In this document: positions 1 to 9,246 of the stretch, piece by piece | How the letters are laid out: every line of letters begins with the position of its first letter | Numbering within the stretch: position 1 is the first letter of the stretch | Source of the DNA: Cloacibacillus sp. | GTDB lineage: Bacteria > Synergistota > Synergistia > Synergistales > Synergistaceae | Length of the DNA: 54,671 bases | Direction of reading: 5' to 3' | Assembly: GCF_020860125.1 (NCBI RefSeq) | Contig: NZ_JAJBUX010000070.1 | Span: forward strand, 1-54,671 | Made by a program: the position numbers and the translations under genes | The notes under the pieces: generated by a model | Seen by the model: only the letters and a program-made list of their open reading frames with translations | The model's database searches: none | Told to the model about the DNA's origin: nothing

Positions 1-2
1 GA

Positions 3-1145
3 TATAGACGGGGGTTGTTTTTGCTTGCTATATTGCTACTAAACAAATCACAACGAAAAGTTGATGTGATGCGCTATTGGAAAGGACTTGCGAGAATAGG
101 CGGGCTAATATTAATAGCTTTATTTTTATGGGTTACGCTGATACCCTTATTCTTTAGTGTTGAGCCGTTTGGGGAACGAATACTTGGGATGGCCCGCCCG
201 ATTGAAGTATTTTTGTATTGTGTAGGTGTGATGATTTTTGCAAAAGATGATTTTTTTACAAAAAATCTATGTTCTTTTTCTATAATAAGTGCAATATTTA
301 TTTCTTTATTTGCCTTTACAAGACGCCTTCTTCTGTCTTTTTCAGCAATTCGGGATGATTGGGTATTCGGTATGCACGCCGCTTTAGCGGGTCTCATCTT
401 ATCATCTTTGTTGCCTTGGATCTTTTACGCAATATGCTCGAAAAACACTGACCGGCATCGCAGAATATTCTATATAATTGCGTTGTTTTTGTCGTTAACT
501 GCGATTTTTGTGACATATTACCGTACAATATGGTTAGCTGTCATTGCTCAAATTATTATCGCTGTGCCGCTTTCATATTATTGTTTTAACGCTAACTTGT
601 TGAATCATAAAAAATTGTTGGTTACAATTATTATTCTTATTACCACTGCTTTCACATATTCATATCATGTAAGTTTTACTGTGAGAAATAATATAGCGAG
701 GTCTATGTACATATGCAGCGATTTTGAAGCATTTACATCAAGAAGGGGAGAAATATGGGTAGAGGCTATATCCCTTATCTCTAAGCGTAAGTTGGGAGGG
801 TACGGATGGGTAAGCTATGATGATTTTGCAGTGATAAAAAAACATCATCCTCATTCAAGTTACTTGGAAGCGGCTTTTCATGCTGGTATTCCTGCTGCTA
901 TTTTATATTGCGCTGCTTTACTTATCTTTTTCCTGCTTGCATTACGGTATATTTTTACGAAAACAAAGCCCTGTTCAATACCCTATGTTGTTTCTTTGAT
1001 GATATTGGCTTCCGCAGTAGCTGGGCTTACCGAAGCATTCTTTTTTGTAAGCCGCGAATATCTTATACCATTTTGGTCTATGGTTTCAATGCTGATTTCT
1101 CCTTTATTTGTAAAAAGAAAACTAGAGGTATATTATGACGAATAG
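3..1145 (+). CDS. O-antigen polymerase/ligase-like membrane protein (5' partial)
   Basis: Multi-pass hydrophobic protein of at least 376 residues. The frame stays open to the left edge of the window, so the true start is probably outside; a TTG at 15 is the first possible internal start. The C-terminal third has the signature His-Ser-x-Tyr-Leu-Glu region (PHSSYLEAAFHAGIPAA) typical of the large periplasmic loop of Wzy polymerases and WaaL ligases, followed by more membrane helices. By family it would polymerise or transfer undecaprenyl-linked oligosaccharide at the outer face of the inner membrane. Its last codons overlap the next gene, a GT2 glycosyltransferase, by 11 bases, so both belong to one polysaccharide operon. 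Base composition is strikingly AT-rich. Polymerase and ligase cannot be told apart from sequence alone. Confidence 0.75.
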   Translation, partial: YRRGLFLLAILLLNKSQRKVDVMRYWKGLARIGGLILIALFLWVTLIPLFFSVEPFGERILGMARPIEVFLYCVGVMIFAKDDFFTKNLCSFSIISAIFISLFAFTRRLLLSFSAIRDDWVFGMHAALAGLILSSLLPWIFYAICSKNTDRHRRIFYIIALFLSLTAIFVTYYRTIWLAVIAQIIIAVPLSYYCFNANLLNHKKLLVTIIILITTAFTYSYHVSFTVRNNIARSMYICSDFEAFTSRRGEIWVEAISLISKRKLGGYGWVSYDDFAVIKKHHPHSSYLEAAFHAGIPAAILYCAALLIFFLLALRYIFTKTKPCSIPYVVSLMILASAVAGLTEAFFFVSREYLIPFWSMVSMLISPLFVKRKLEVYYDE

Positions 1146-2142
1146 GCAAACCGTTCTTCTAAGCATAATAATCCCTGCCTATAATGTTGAACTATATATC
1201 AAAGAATGTTTAGATTCAATTTTTTATAGTTTGACGGTAGAGTCTGCATGTTTAGTAGAAGTCATTGTTATAAACGATGGCTCCCAGGACAGAACTACAG
1301 ATATTTTAGAGCAGTACGATAGCCGTCACTGTGTCTTCCGTGTTATAAATCAAAGTAACAAAGGGCTATCATACGCTAGAAATATAGGGATAAATGCAGC
1401 AAGAGGAAAGTATCTTATGTTTGTGGACAGCGATGATTACCTAGTCCCGGATTCTTTAGACAAACTGATCACTTTTCTTTCTGTCAATGAAAACGTAGAC
1501 ATTGTTGAATATGATTTTTACGAATTTGTAAGCGCAGATGAGATGATAAAAGATAAGCAAGAAATGCCTTCTATTTCTAAAGGTAGTGGACAGGAAATTT
1601 ATGCTGCTTGGGTAAAGCAATCTTATTTTCGTCATTTGGTTTGGACAAAAATTGTTTTAAGGGAACTCGTAACCACACATAGGATATTCTTTTATGAAGG
1701 TATTGTCCATGAAGATGATGAGTGGACTCCGAGAATATTTGCATATGCTAGAAAAGTTCTTTATTTACCATTGCATGTGTATGTTTATAGAATAAGACCT
1801 GGATCTGTTATGTCAACAATAACGTGGAAGAATTACTTTGACAAAATAAAGGTATTTGATTCGCTTGTACAGTTTTCATTGACTAAAGGATTTTCGAAGG
1901 AATATGTAAATGCCTTGAAAGTTAGTGCTTCTTCAATTTATTGGTGGTTGTTTTCCGGGATCAAGCGAAATGGGAAGTATGACGAAGAGCTGATATCGAA
2001 GATTCTCGAGCGTGAATATATAATTAAGTACAGCAGAACTTTTCACAGACGGTTTTTTTATAAACTTGTAGTAAAATTATTAGGGGTAAAGGGATTTTAT
2101 TTCTTTAAATATGCAATAAAAGATTTGTTTAGATATAATTAA
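1135..2142 (+). CDS. GT2 family glycosyltransferase
   Basis: A 335-residue GT-A fold glycosyltransferase. The N-terminus has the family-2 opening (LLSIIIPAYNVELYIKECLDS), a nucleotide-sugar contact NDGSQD near residue 48, the NKGLSYARN segment and the metal-binding DSDD near residue 100. An acidic EDDEW segment about two thirds along may hold the catalytic base. It should transfer a sugar from a nucleotide donor to a lipid-linked glycan on the cytoplasmic side. The start overlaps the preceding membrane protein, which implies coupled translation. It is AT-rich like its neighbours. Donor and acceptor cannot be predicted. Confidence 0.85.
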   Translation: MTNRQTVLLSIIIPAYNVELYIKECLDSIFYSLTVESACLVEVIVINDGSQDRTTDILEQYDSRHCVFRVINQSNKGLSYARNIGINAARGKYLMFVDSDDYLVPDSLDKLITFLSVNENVDIVEYDFYEFVSADEMIKDKQEMPSISKGSGQEIYAAWVKQSYFRHLVWTKIVLRELVTTHRIFFYEGIVHEDDEWTPRIFAYARKVLYLPLHVYVYRIRPGSVMSTITWKNYFDKIKVFDSLVQFSLTKGFSKEYVNALKVSASSIYWWLFSGIKRNGKYDEELISKILEREYIIKYSRTFHRRFFYKLVVKLLGVKGFYFFKYAIKDLFRYN

Positions 2143-2212
2143 CCGATTGTTGTTCAAAGAGATATCGATCAGAGTGGTACATAAACTTTAAATAAGTTAA
2201 AGAGGTATAGTG

Positions 2213-3220
2213 ATGCATCCGTTGATTAGTATAGTCGTACCGGTCTATAACCTTGTAGATAGAGTAAAATTTATGATTGACTCACTGCTAAAACAGGATT
2301 ATGGTGAGTTGGAAATTATTTTAGTTAACGATGCTTCAACTGATAGCTCGCTAATGTGTATGGAAGAGATTGTGAGTACTAATGTCAAATGCAATATCCA
2401 TATTATAAATCACAATAAAAATAAAGGAGTATCCGCAGCTAGGAATACAGGGTTAAAAACGGCAAAGGGGGACTATGTTATCTTTGTGGATGGAGATGAT
2501 ATGGTCGAAACTAATTTTGTTTCTGTGCTGTATGAAACAATATCAAAAAATAATAGTGACATGGTTTCCTGTGGATATAGAACTATTGAAATAAAAAGAG
2601 GGACAAAGGAAGAACATCCATTAACAGTTCCTGCAAATATAAGCGATATTGACCTCATAAAAGGGCGTATTTTGAATAAAATAGAGGTTTCCCATTGGGC
2701 TACTTTGTTTCGTAAAGATTTTCTTCTTGAAAATAATTTGTTTTATGAAGAAGGGTGTACGGCAGGTGAAGATATAGAGTTCATTATAAAAGTACTGTGT
2801 CGCAGTAAAAAAGTTTCTTTTGTAAAAGATTGTCTATATATTTACGTTCAACACGATAACATGGGGTCACGAAAAGAGATAAAAAATAACGAAAAAAAAA
2901 TAGAGCGTTATTTACATCATACGGAGGCGCATTTTAGAGAGGCCGAATATATTAAAAAATATACGAAAAATAAAACGCTGTACACGCTTGCCGAATATAT
3001 GATTTTGCCGCAGGCATATCTCCGGATGCTCTCGGTTTGCGCTATGAAAAATGATAGAGATAAATTTGATAGTATGCGCAGATCTCAGAGTGTAAAAGAC
3101 GTGCTTCTTAACAGCTATAGGTCTTTCTTGTATAAACCGGAGGTTTTTCTGCGGGCCTGTGTTGTTTTCTTTCTTCCTAATGTTTATTATAGCAAGTATC
3201 GTCATTACTTAAATGACTAG
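2213..3220 (+). CDS. GT2 family glycosyltransferase
   Basis: A 335-residue GT2 enzyme. The ATG at 2213 is preferred over the GTG at 2210 because AGAGG at 2201-2205 lies 7 bases upstream. Motifs are ISIVVPVYN at the N-terminus, NDASTDS near residue 42, NKGVSAARN and the DxD-type DGDD near residue 97. The CTAGEDIEF segment resembles the catalytic ED region of family 2. It probably adds one residue of the same surface polysaccharide as its neighbours. It is separated from the upstream GT2 by about 70 bases with no obvious terminator. The very AT-rich composition fits horizontal acquisition of this part of the locus. Confidence 0.85.
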   Translation: MHPLISIVVPVYNLVDRVKFMIDSLLKQDYGELEIILVNDASTDSSLMCMEEIVSTNVKCNIHIINHNKNKGVSAARNTGLKTAKGDYVIFVDGDDMVETNFVSVLYETISKNNSDMVSCGYRTIEIKRGTKEEHPLTVPANISDIDLIKGRILNKIEVSHWATLFRKDFLLENNLFYEEGCTAGEDIEFIIKVLCRSKKVSFVKDCLYIYVQHDNMGSRKEIKNNEKKIERYLHHTEAHFREAEYIKKYTKNKTLYTLAEYMILPQAYLRMLSVCAMKNDRDKFDSMRRSQSVKDVLLNSYRSFLYKPEVFLRACVVFFLPNVYYSKYRHYLND

Positions 3221-3244
3221 TTAAAAGAGAGTTGGTTATAATAA

Positions 3245-4261
3245 ATGTATGAAGACCATGAAATTCAGGTAGCTCTAGCCTTTTGTGACCCGAAGGGAAC
3301 CTATTCTCGCCATGCGGCGGTAACGATGGCGTCGATTTTTGCAAATACCAATGGTAATGTCTGTATTCATATTATACATGATGATACTCTTACGCCAACT
3401 AACAGAGAAAAACTAAGATCGCTTACCCAATTCTATAAACAGAAAATCAATTTTATCAATGTGGAAAATATGCTTGATGAAAAGAGCATAGACGTAAGTA
3501 AACTTACCATAGACGGCGCTCGCGGTACACTCTTCCGCTTGTTGCTTCCTGATATTGTAGCTGCGGATAAAATTATTTACCTTGATTGCGATATAGTCGT
3601 TAATATGGATATTTCTGAACTGTGGGGAATACAGCTCGGCGGTTATGCGGTTGCCGCGGTGAGGGATGTTTGGTCTTTAGATTTCCTCAATGGGATTCCT
3701 ATACCTTGGCGTCTTAATAAAGCTTGGGAGTTACTTGGCGTGGCGCGCGGCGAGTATTTTAACGCCGGCGTACTGTTGCTGAATTTAAAAAAACTTAGGG
3801 ATGAATATGACTTCTTAAAATCTGTAGCGGACTTCTATGCAGAATATAAGAAGTGCATAACCCTTGCCGATCAGGATTGTCTGAACTATATTTTTGCGAA
3901 TGACAAACTGCTTATAGATGAAAAATTTAATCACATCAATTCAGAGGGAGTAGGGGAAGATGACCTTTACGGTTCAATCTGGCATATGGCCGGAGGCGCG
4001 GCTAAACCTTGGGTAACCTGTACCCGTCCTTTTGTCGATGACCTGTATTGGCGCTATCTTAGACTCACTCCATATTGCGAAGACGATAACGCGCTGATTA
4101 GGATGATGCTTAATGATCTGTCTTCTCCATCATATACGCACCTTCATTCCTCTGATTGTGTTAAACGCCTGAAAAGGCAGATCGCAGATAATATCTTCCG
4201 TGCGCATATTTGGACGGTTCCGCATATATTAATAAAGAAAATCAGTGGTGGTTCGAAATGA
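3245..4261 (+). CDS. GT8 family glycosyltransferase
   Basis: A 338-residue enzyme resembling family-8 glycosyltransferases (LPS glucosyl/galactosyltransferases, glycogenin-like). It has the VALAFCDPKGTYSRHAAVTMAS opening fold, the conserved FRLLLPDI segment, the metal-binding DxD in YLDCDIVV near residue 118, a DQDCLNY segment and the C-terminal IWHMAG..KPW region with a metal-ligand His. It should use a UDP-hexose to extend a lipopolysaccharide-type core or repeat unit. The stop overlaps the ATG of the next glycosyltransferase as ATGA. Composition is less AT-rich than the two genes upstream. Confidence 0.85.
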   Translation: MYEDHEIQVALAFCDPKGTYSRHAAVTMASIFANTNGNVCIHIIHDDTLTPTNREKLRSLTQFYKQKINFINVENMLDEKSIDVSKLTIDGARGTLFRLLLPDIVAADKIIYLDCDIVVNMDISELWGIQLGGYAVAAVRDVWSLDFLNGIPIPWRLNKAWELLGVARGEYFNAGVLLLNLKKLRDEYDFLKSVADFYAEYKKCITLADQDCLNYIFANDKLLIDEKFNHINSEGVGEDDLYGSIWHMAGGAAKPWVTCTRPFVDDLYWRYLRLTPYCEDDNALIRMMLNDLSSPSYTHLHSSDCVKRLKRQIADNIFRAHIWTVPHILIKKISGGSK

Positions 4262-5295
4262 GGATTATAGAGGTTTTACCGGAACTTGATATCGGCGGTG
4301 TTGAAAGGCATGTCATTGACCTCGCAAATGAGCTTGCAGAACGCGGACATGATATTGTTGTGATATCCGCTGGCGGAAAAATGCAGTGTCAGCTCTCGCA
4401 GAAGGTCAGCCACCTTTGTTTGCCCGTGCATAAAAAAAATCCACTAACGGGCTGGTTTTGCGCGCGAAAAATAGCGAAATTTGCGAATGATGGAAAGTAT
4501 CAGCTGATCCACGCCCATTCCAGAGTTCCCGCCTGGATCGCGCGGTGGGTTTCTAAAATGGCCGGTATCCCATACGTTGTGACAGCGCATGTGGACTTTG
4601 GTAATAAATCAAGATGGATTTACTCTCCCTACCGTGAAGCGGCTCGTGTCATATGCGTCAGCGAAGCGGTCCGCGACGGCATGAAAGACTGTTTTTATGA
4701 AAATACGCAGATCGTATTGAATGGCCTTGATGAGCCCAAAGTTCATTGGAATGATGACAATCCCAAAGACTTCGTAAAATTTCTCTTTGTCGGACGGCTC
4801 TCTTCTGTTAAGGGGATGCAAGATGTGCTGAAAGCATTGCCGTCGGATAAAAGTTGGACTTTGGATGTACTTGGCGACGGACCTATGCGTCCGGAGCTTG
4901 AGGGGCTTGTTAAAGAATTAGGGCTTAGTAAAAAGGTGACATTCCATGGCTATTCCGACAGAGCTGATGAATTTATGGCCGATTCATCCTGCCTTCTTTT
5001 CCCCTCATATATTGAAGGTATGCCTCTCACACTTGCGCGGGCGGTGCAGATCGGCATTCCCGTACTGGCCTCTGATATAGAACCGGTCGCGGAGATGGCG
5101 GGAACGCGAGACGGTCTGCTGAAACCAGGCGATATAGAAGAATGGCGCCGTGCGATAAATAATTTTCTTTGCACCAGGGCTGTAACGCTGAATATTTCAT
5201 CTTCAAGGGTTCCCACCCTGAAAAAAATGGCCGATGAAGATGAAGAAATTTATGAAGAGGTTTTGCGGATGCAGTGTCAGGGAAAGGAACGTTGA
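4258..5295 (+). CDS. GT4 family glycosyltransferase
   Basis: A 345-residue GT-B fold glycosyltransferase. The ATG at 4258 overlaps the previous stop (ATGA) and opens directly with the family-4 N-terminal pattern (MRIIEVLPELDIGGVERH). The C-terminal half has FVGRLSSVKG, DVLGDGPM and an EGMPLTLARA segment. In canonical GT4 enzymes this last motif is EGFxxxxLEA, so the second Glu appears replaced by Ala here. It probably acts on the cytoplasmic face in assembly of the same polysaccharide. It lies immediately before a second GT4 gene, with no intergenic gap. Confidence 0.85.
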   Translation: MRIIEVLPELDIGGVERHVIDLANELAERGHDIVVISAGGKMQCQLSQKVSHLCLPVHKKNPLTGWFCARKIAKFANDGKYQLIHAHSRVPAWIARWVSKMAGIPYVVTAHVDFGNKSRWIYSPYREAARVICVSEAVRDGMKDCFYENTQIVLNGLDEPKVHWNDDNPKDFVKFLFVGRLSSVKGMQDVLKALPSDKSWTLDVLGDGPMRPELEGLVKELGLSKKVTFHGYSDRADEFMADSSCLLFPSYIEGMPLTLARAVQIGIPVLASDIEPVAEMAGTRDGLLKPGDIEEWRRAINNFLCTRAVTLNISSSRVPTLKKMADEDEEIYEEVLRMQCQGKER

Positions 5296-6384
5296 ATGAT
5301 GCGTGTCCTGCATTATGTAGATGAAAACAACCTTACTTGGTGCGAATCCTGGAGATCGCTGCTTTGCAAATTGAAAGAACTTGGTGTGGAAAGCACTGTT
5401 GTCTGCCGTCCCGGTGGTACGCTCTCTAAATATCTGCAAGACAGTGGCTTGGCTACAATTGAATACAAACCGCTTTTACCGGCTCTCCCCTGTACGGCTT
5501 TTGGTGTTGCCTCCGCTATCGATAAAGTCCGTCCCGACATAATTCACACAAGATTATCTTCCGCTGCTATGGTAGGCGGCTGGTGGGGCAAACTTAAAAA
5601 TATCCCTGTGGTGTCAACGGTTGATAAGCACGCGAAGATGAAATATTACTGGAATGCAGATATGGTAGTGCCGTGTTCAAGGGCTGTCGCTAAACACATG
5701 CAGGCGCAGGGATGTCAATTAGCGAAAACGAGGGTCATATACAACCCGATAGACCTATCGTACTACAAGGCGTTTCCACAAGTGCGCGAATCTGTCAGAG
5801 AAAGATATTCAGTACCGCCAACTGCAAAGGTGGTTGTAGCCGGCGGCCGGTTTGACGAGGGCAAAGGTTTTGAAAGTCTTATTAAGGCTTATGCCCTGTT
5901 TCTGGATCATTATAAAAATCGTGAGGATATGCGGCTGTGGCTTTTAGGGGACGGACCGTATCGCAATAAGATCGAGGATTTGATCAAAGAGTGTTCCCTT
6001 GACAATAATGTGATGCTGCCGGGGTATGTGTCCAATATCAGAGAATGGTTTTGGGCCGCCGATCTGTTTGTTTCGCCGTCAGAGTTACCGGAGGGGTTTA
6101 GCGTTATATTGTTGGAAGCTATGGCTTGCGGACTCCCTGCGTTAGCCACGAACATTGGCGGATCGCCGGAGATCGTGATAGACGGTGTAAACGGCATGCT
6201 TTTTTCTCCTGGCAGAACGGAAGAATTGGCCGAGAAACTTGGAGCGGTGCTGGATGCTCCCGACAGATTACCGACGCTATCAAAAGAGGCAAAAAAAAGT
6301 GCCGCGATATTTGATTTAAATGCCATAGCCAAACAGACTTTGGAAGTATATGCGGAGTTGGCGTCCGACGGAGCGAGGTTGTAA
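5296..6384 (+). CDS. GT4 family glycosyltransferase
   Basis: A 362-residue GT-B glycosyltransferase. GGAAAGGAA lies just upstream of the ATG. The family-4 donor-binding half is canonical: VVAGGRFDEGKGFESL, LWLLGDGPYR, SPSELPEGFS followed by LLEAMACGLPALATN, with both Glu residues of the E-x7-E motif present. It follows the preceding GT4 gene directly, so the two are co-translated. It overlaps or abuts the downstream propeller protein, depending on the start chosen there. The sugar specificity is unknown. Confidence 0.87.
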   Translation: MMRVLHYVDENNLTWCESWRSLLCKLKELGVESTVVCRPGGTLSKYLQDSGLATIEYKPLLPALPCTAFGVASAIDKVRPDIIHTRLSSAAMVGGWWGKLKNIPVVSTVDKHAKMKYYWNADMVVPCSRAVAKHMQAQGCQLAKTRVIYNPIDLSYYKAFPQVRESVRERYSVPPTAKVVVAGGRFDEGKGFESLIKAYALFLDHYKNREDMRLWLLGDGPYRNKIEDLIKECSLDNNVMLPGYVSNIREWFWAADLFVSPSELPEGFSVILLEAMACGLPALATNIGGSPEIVIDGVNGMLFSPGRTEELAEKLGAVLDAPDRLPTLSKEAKKSAAIFDLNAIAKQTLEVYAELASDGARL

Positions 6385-6385
6385 A

Positions 6386-7456
6386 TTGTATAAGATAAAA
6401 CGCGAAATTATCCGGCTGTGGATGCAGATGGCTGTAAAATATCCTAATCTAATCCCAGCCATATTTTCGAAATATATAAAGATGATGTGGAACGATAATC
6501 AGCGCCGCTGCGCAGAGAAGGAATATCGGACGGTGAATTTTGACGTTAAGGCCGATGATTTAAAAAAAGATACTCAAATCCTTGACCTTTCATGTACGTC
6601 GGGTTTTGGCGAGACTGTCCACCCGGACGTACTCTTTATTCCAGGCGGTTTTGGTGAGTTTGGCTGGAAGTATGTTATGACTCTGACGCCTCTGCCAAGA
6701 GGAATAGAATATTTTGAAAATCCTGAATTTTTAGTTAGCCATGACGGCATCTCGTGGGAGATACCATGCGGCGGGAAATCCCCGCTTGTCGATGCCCCCT
6801 TCGATTGGGTTGGCTACAATTCAGACCCGACCCTGTTTTATGAAGACGGTATTGTCCACATGATCTACCGCCGGACTGAGTATAAGGGAAACGGCGCGGA
6901 TGTGCGGCTGCTTGTCATGCACAGCTCTGACGGAGTCTGCTGGAGCGTACCTTTGGTGATTATGGAGGAACACCACCACCGTAAGGATTTGGCGGTACTG
7001 ATGTCCCCCACTGTGGTCAAGTTGGCTGGAGAATATTTAATGTGGTATGTACAGGGAAGCGGTGGCAGCTTTTCTGTGGTACGCGCACAGAGCAAAGACC
7101 TGTACCAGTGGTATGGATTCATGTCTTCGATGTTAAGGGGGATGCCCGAGGGTACGGAGCCGTGGCATCTTGATGTCATTAAGAAGGGCAAGGAAGAATT
7201 ATTAATGGCACTTTGTTATCAGCATGTTGGAAATTATAAGTCCAACAGAGGAATATTGTTTGCCTCAAGCAACGACGGGGGGATATTGTGGAATATTTCA
7301 GGTAAACACCTTGAGCCTGGGGAATCAAATTTTTGTAAAAAGAGTCTTTATAAAGCATCCGCCGTTTTTGCGGAAAACGGCGGATTGCTGTTGTATTATT
7401 CTGGCCAAGATAATTTGGACCACTGGCTTACTGTGAGGAGAGAAATAACTCTTTAG
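6386..7456 (+). CDS. Five-bladed beta-propeller glycosidase-like protein (GH43/GH32-like)
   Basis: The protein has 356 residues if it starts at TTG 6386, which has GAGCGAGG at 6371-6378 upstream. An ATG at 6350 in the same frame would overlap the preceding gene by 35 bases. Repeated segments of the type DPTLFYEDGIVHMIYRR, SPTVVKLAGEYLMWYV and HDGISWEIP are typical of propeller blades in family 43/32/68 glycosidases and sialidase-like proteins. No signal peptide is evident, so it may act in the cytoplasm or be a non-catalytic member. Its position at the end of the glycosyltransferase operon suggests a role in polysaccharide modification. Family-level assignment only. Confidence 0.55.
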   Translation: MYKIKREIIRLWMQMAVKYPNLIPAIFSKYIKMMWNDNQRRCAEKEYRTVNFDVKADDLKKDTQILDLSCTSGFGETVHPDVLFIPGGFGEFGWKYVMTLTPLPRGIEYFENPEFLVSHDGISWEIPCGGKSPLVDAPFDWVGYNSDPTLFYEDGIVHMIYRRTEYKGNGADVRLLVMHSSDGVCWSVPLVIMEEHHHRKDLAVLMSPTVVKLAGEYLMWYVQGSGGSFSVVRAQSKDLYQWYGFMSSMLRGMPEGTEPWHLDVIKKGKEELLMALCYQHVGNYKSNRGILFASSNDGGILWNISGKHLEPGESNFCKKSLYKASAVFAENGGLLLYYSGQDNLDHWLTVRREITL

Positions 7457-8448
7457 ACCTGCCCTCTTTCAAACCTCCACGAGTCCCTGCACATATCCTC
7501 CACCGAGCGGTGGGCCTTCCAGTCAAGCTCCTGCTCGGCTTTTTTCGTCTCCGCGTAGCAGGTGGCGATGTCTCCCACGCGGCGCGGCGTTATTTTGTAG
7601 GGGATTTTGATGCCGTTGACGCGCTCGAAGGCGGTGACCAGCTCGAGCACCGAGGTGCCGCGGCCGGTTCCGAGGTTATAGACGGAGACGCCGCCGCCCA
7701 TTTTTTTCAGCGCCGCGGTATGTCCCTCGGCAAGGTCCATCACGTGTATGTAGTCGCGGACGCCGGTGCCGTCCACGGTATCGTAGTCGTCGCCGAATAC
7801 GCGCAGCTCCTTCAGCTCGCCCTTCGCGACCTTTGTGATGTAAGGCATCAGGTTGTTGGGAATGCCGTTCGGCGCCTCGCCGATGAGCCCGCTCTCATGC
7901 GCGCCAATGGGATTGAAGTAGCGCAGCAGGGCCACGGAGAATCCCGGGTTGGCGGCGGCGGTGTCTGAGAGGATCTTTTCGCTTATGACTTTCGTCTCCC
8001 CGTAGGGGTTCGTCGCGGGCATCAGCGGCATCGTCTCCACGAACGGCGCTTTGTTGTCGCCGTAGACTGTGGCCGATGAGGAAAAGACGAAATTTTTCAC
8101 GCCGCGCATCACGCAGGCCTTTGCCAGCTCGATGGTGCTCACTAGATTGTTGTAGTAATAGGCGAGCGGCTTTTCGACCGATTCTCCGACCGCTTTGAAG
8201 CCCGCAAAGTGGATGACGCCGTCTATCTTATTTTCGTCAAATATCCGCGTGACCGCGGCGCGGTCGGTGACGTCCGCCTCACAGAAGACGAAGCCGCGTC
8301 CCGTTATCTCCTTTATGTGCTCCAATGTCCGCGGTTTACTGTTGGAGAAGTCGTCGGCGATGACGACGGAATATCCCGCCTCAAGCAGGGCGACAGAGGT
8401 GTGCGAGCCGATGAAGCCCGCCCCGCCGGTCACTAGTATGTTCTTCAT
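7453..8448 (-). CDS. galE: UDP-glucose 4-epimerase
   Basis: A 331-residue extended short-chain dehydrogenase. It shows the NAD-binding TGGAGFIGSH at residues 7-16, the conserved DxxDFSNSKP region, HFAGFKAVGES, the catalytic SSSATVYGD serine stretch and the YGETK Tyr-x3-Lys pair. RYFNPIGAHESG and YIHVMDLAEGH are diagnostic of GalE. It interconverts UDP-glucose and UDP-galactose and so could feed the glycosyltransferases of the adjacent locus. It is transcribed opposite to that locus and its 3' end overlaps the propeller gene by a few bases. The upstream flavodoxin-like gene ends one base before the galE start, which suggests a two-gene operon. Confidence 0.95.
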   Translation of the reverse strand: MKNILVTGGAGFIGSHTSVALLEAGYSVVIADDFSNSKPRTLEHIKEITGRGFVFCEADVTDRAAVTRIFDENKIDGVIHFAGFKAVGESVEKPLAYYYNNLVSTIELAKACVMRGVKNFVFSSSATVYGDNKAPFVETMPLMPATNPYGETKVISEKILSDTAAANPGFSVALLRYFNPIGAHESGLIGEAPNGIPNNLMPYITKVAKGELKELRVFGDDYDTVDGTGVRDYIHVMDLAEGHTAALKKMGGGVSVYNLGTGRGTSVLELVTAFERVNGIKIPYKITPRRVGDIATCYAETKKAEQELDWKAHRSVEDMCRDSWRFERGQV

Positions 8449-9012
8449 CTATAAATTTTTTCCCAGTTCATAGGCCTCGAAGAGATATTTGCGCCCCTTT
8501 TCTGCCATGTCCGTCTTGGGGTACATATCTGGCGCGCAGATCATGCCCGCGATGTTCCAGTTCGCGAAGTTACAGGCGAGGCGGAAAGAGGCTTTCAGTC
8601 CGTCGAAGCAGCTTATCTCCGTGTCGCCCGCCGTTGCCAGCAGTACCGCCCGCTTGTCCTTAAGATTGGTTTTGGCGTCCGCCGCGAAAAATGGCAGCAG
8701 CCGGTCCCATACCGGCTTTATCTGCGCGCTCCAGGAATAGTAGTAGAGCGGCGACGCGAAGACGAGGACCTCCGCCGCCGTGATGTCTTCATATACCGGG
8801 GCCATGTCGTCCTGCTGTATACATGGAGAGCCGCTGCTCCAGCATTTGCGGCAGTCAAGGCAGCCGTTCAGCTTTTTACCGGCGAGGCGCACCTTGCGCA
8901 CTTCGTAGCCTCTCTCCTCCGCTCCCTTCACGAGAGAATCGGCAAGCTGTTCGCTGTTGCCCTCTTTACGCGGGCTTCCAAGCAATATCGTCATTACTTT
9001 TTTACCGGTCAT
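8449..9012 (-). CDS. Flavodoxin-fold NAD(P)H-dependent FMN reductase
   Basis: About 187 residues from the ATG at 9012, preferred over a TTG at 9027 because GGGGGAAA lies just upstream. The opening segment MTILLGSPRKEGNSEQLADS is the FMN-phosphate loop of the NADPH-dependent FMN reductase family. CLDCRKCWSSGSPCIQQDDM is the Cys-rich insert common in anaerobe iron-sulfur flavoprotein relatives, and FASPLYYYSW is the isoalloxazine-contact segment. It probably moves electrons to quinones or other small acceptors in the cytoplasm. It sits directly upstream of galE with no gap. The physiological substrate is unknown. Confidence 0.85.
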   Translation of the reverse strand: MTGKKVMTILLGSPRKEGNSEQLADSLVKGAEERGYEVRKVRLAGKKLNGCLDCRKCWSSGSPCIQQDDMAPVYEDITAAEVLVFASPLYYYSWSAQIKPVWDRLLPFFAADAKTNLKDKRAVLLATAGDTEISCFDGLKASFRLACNFANWNIAGMICAPDMYPKTDMAEKGRKYLFEAYELGKNL

Positions 9013-9246
9013 CGTGGTTTCCCCCAATTATATTAATCTTTAACGGCTCTATTATATTATTTTTATGGTGAATAGGCTAATGCGGGACATTCAGGTGATA
9101 CAATCTGTATTTGAAGCCATTCTTTCCATAAAGAATGCGCCGCGCCGTCGGTCCGCTGTCGTTTACGCGGAATTTTTACGGGTAAACAGTGTCGCGGCTA
9201 CGTGGTAGAATAAAGTCGCGTAAAAATAAACTTAGGAGGAATAGGA

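Noticed and set aside
9195..9246. Possible preQ1 riboswitch before queD
   Set aside because: The AAAAATAAACTTAGGAGG end recalls the 3' part of class I preQ1 aptamers, but I could not find the matching 5' stem and loop.
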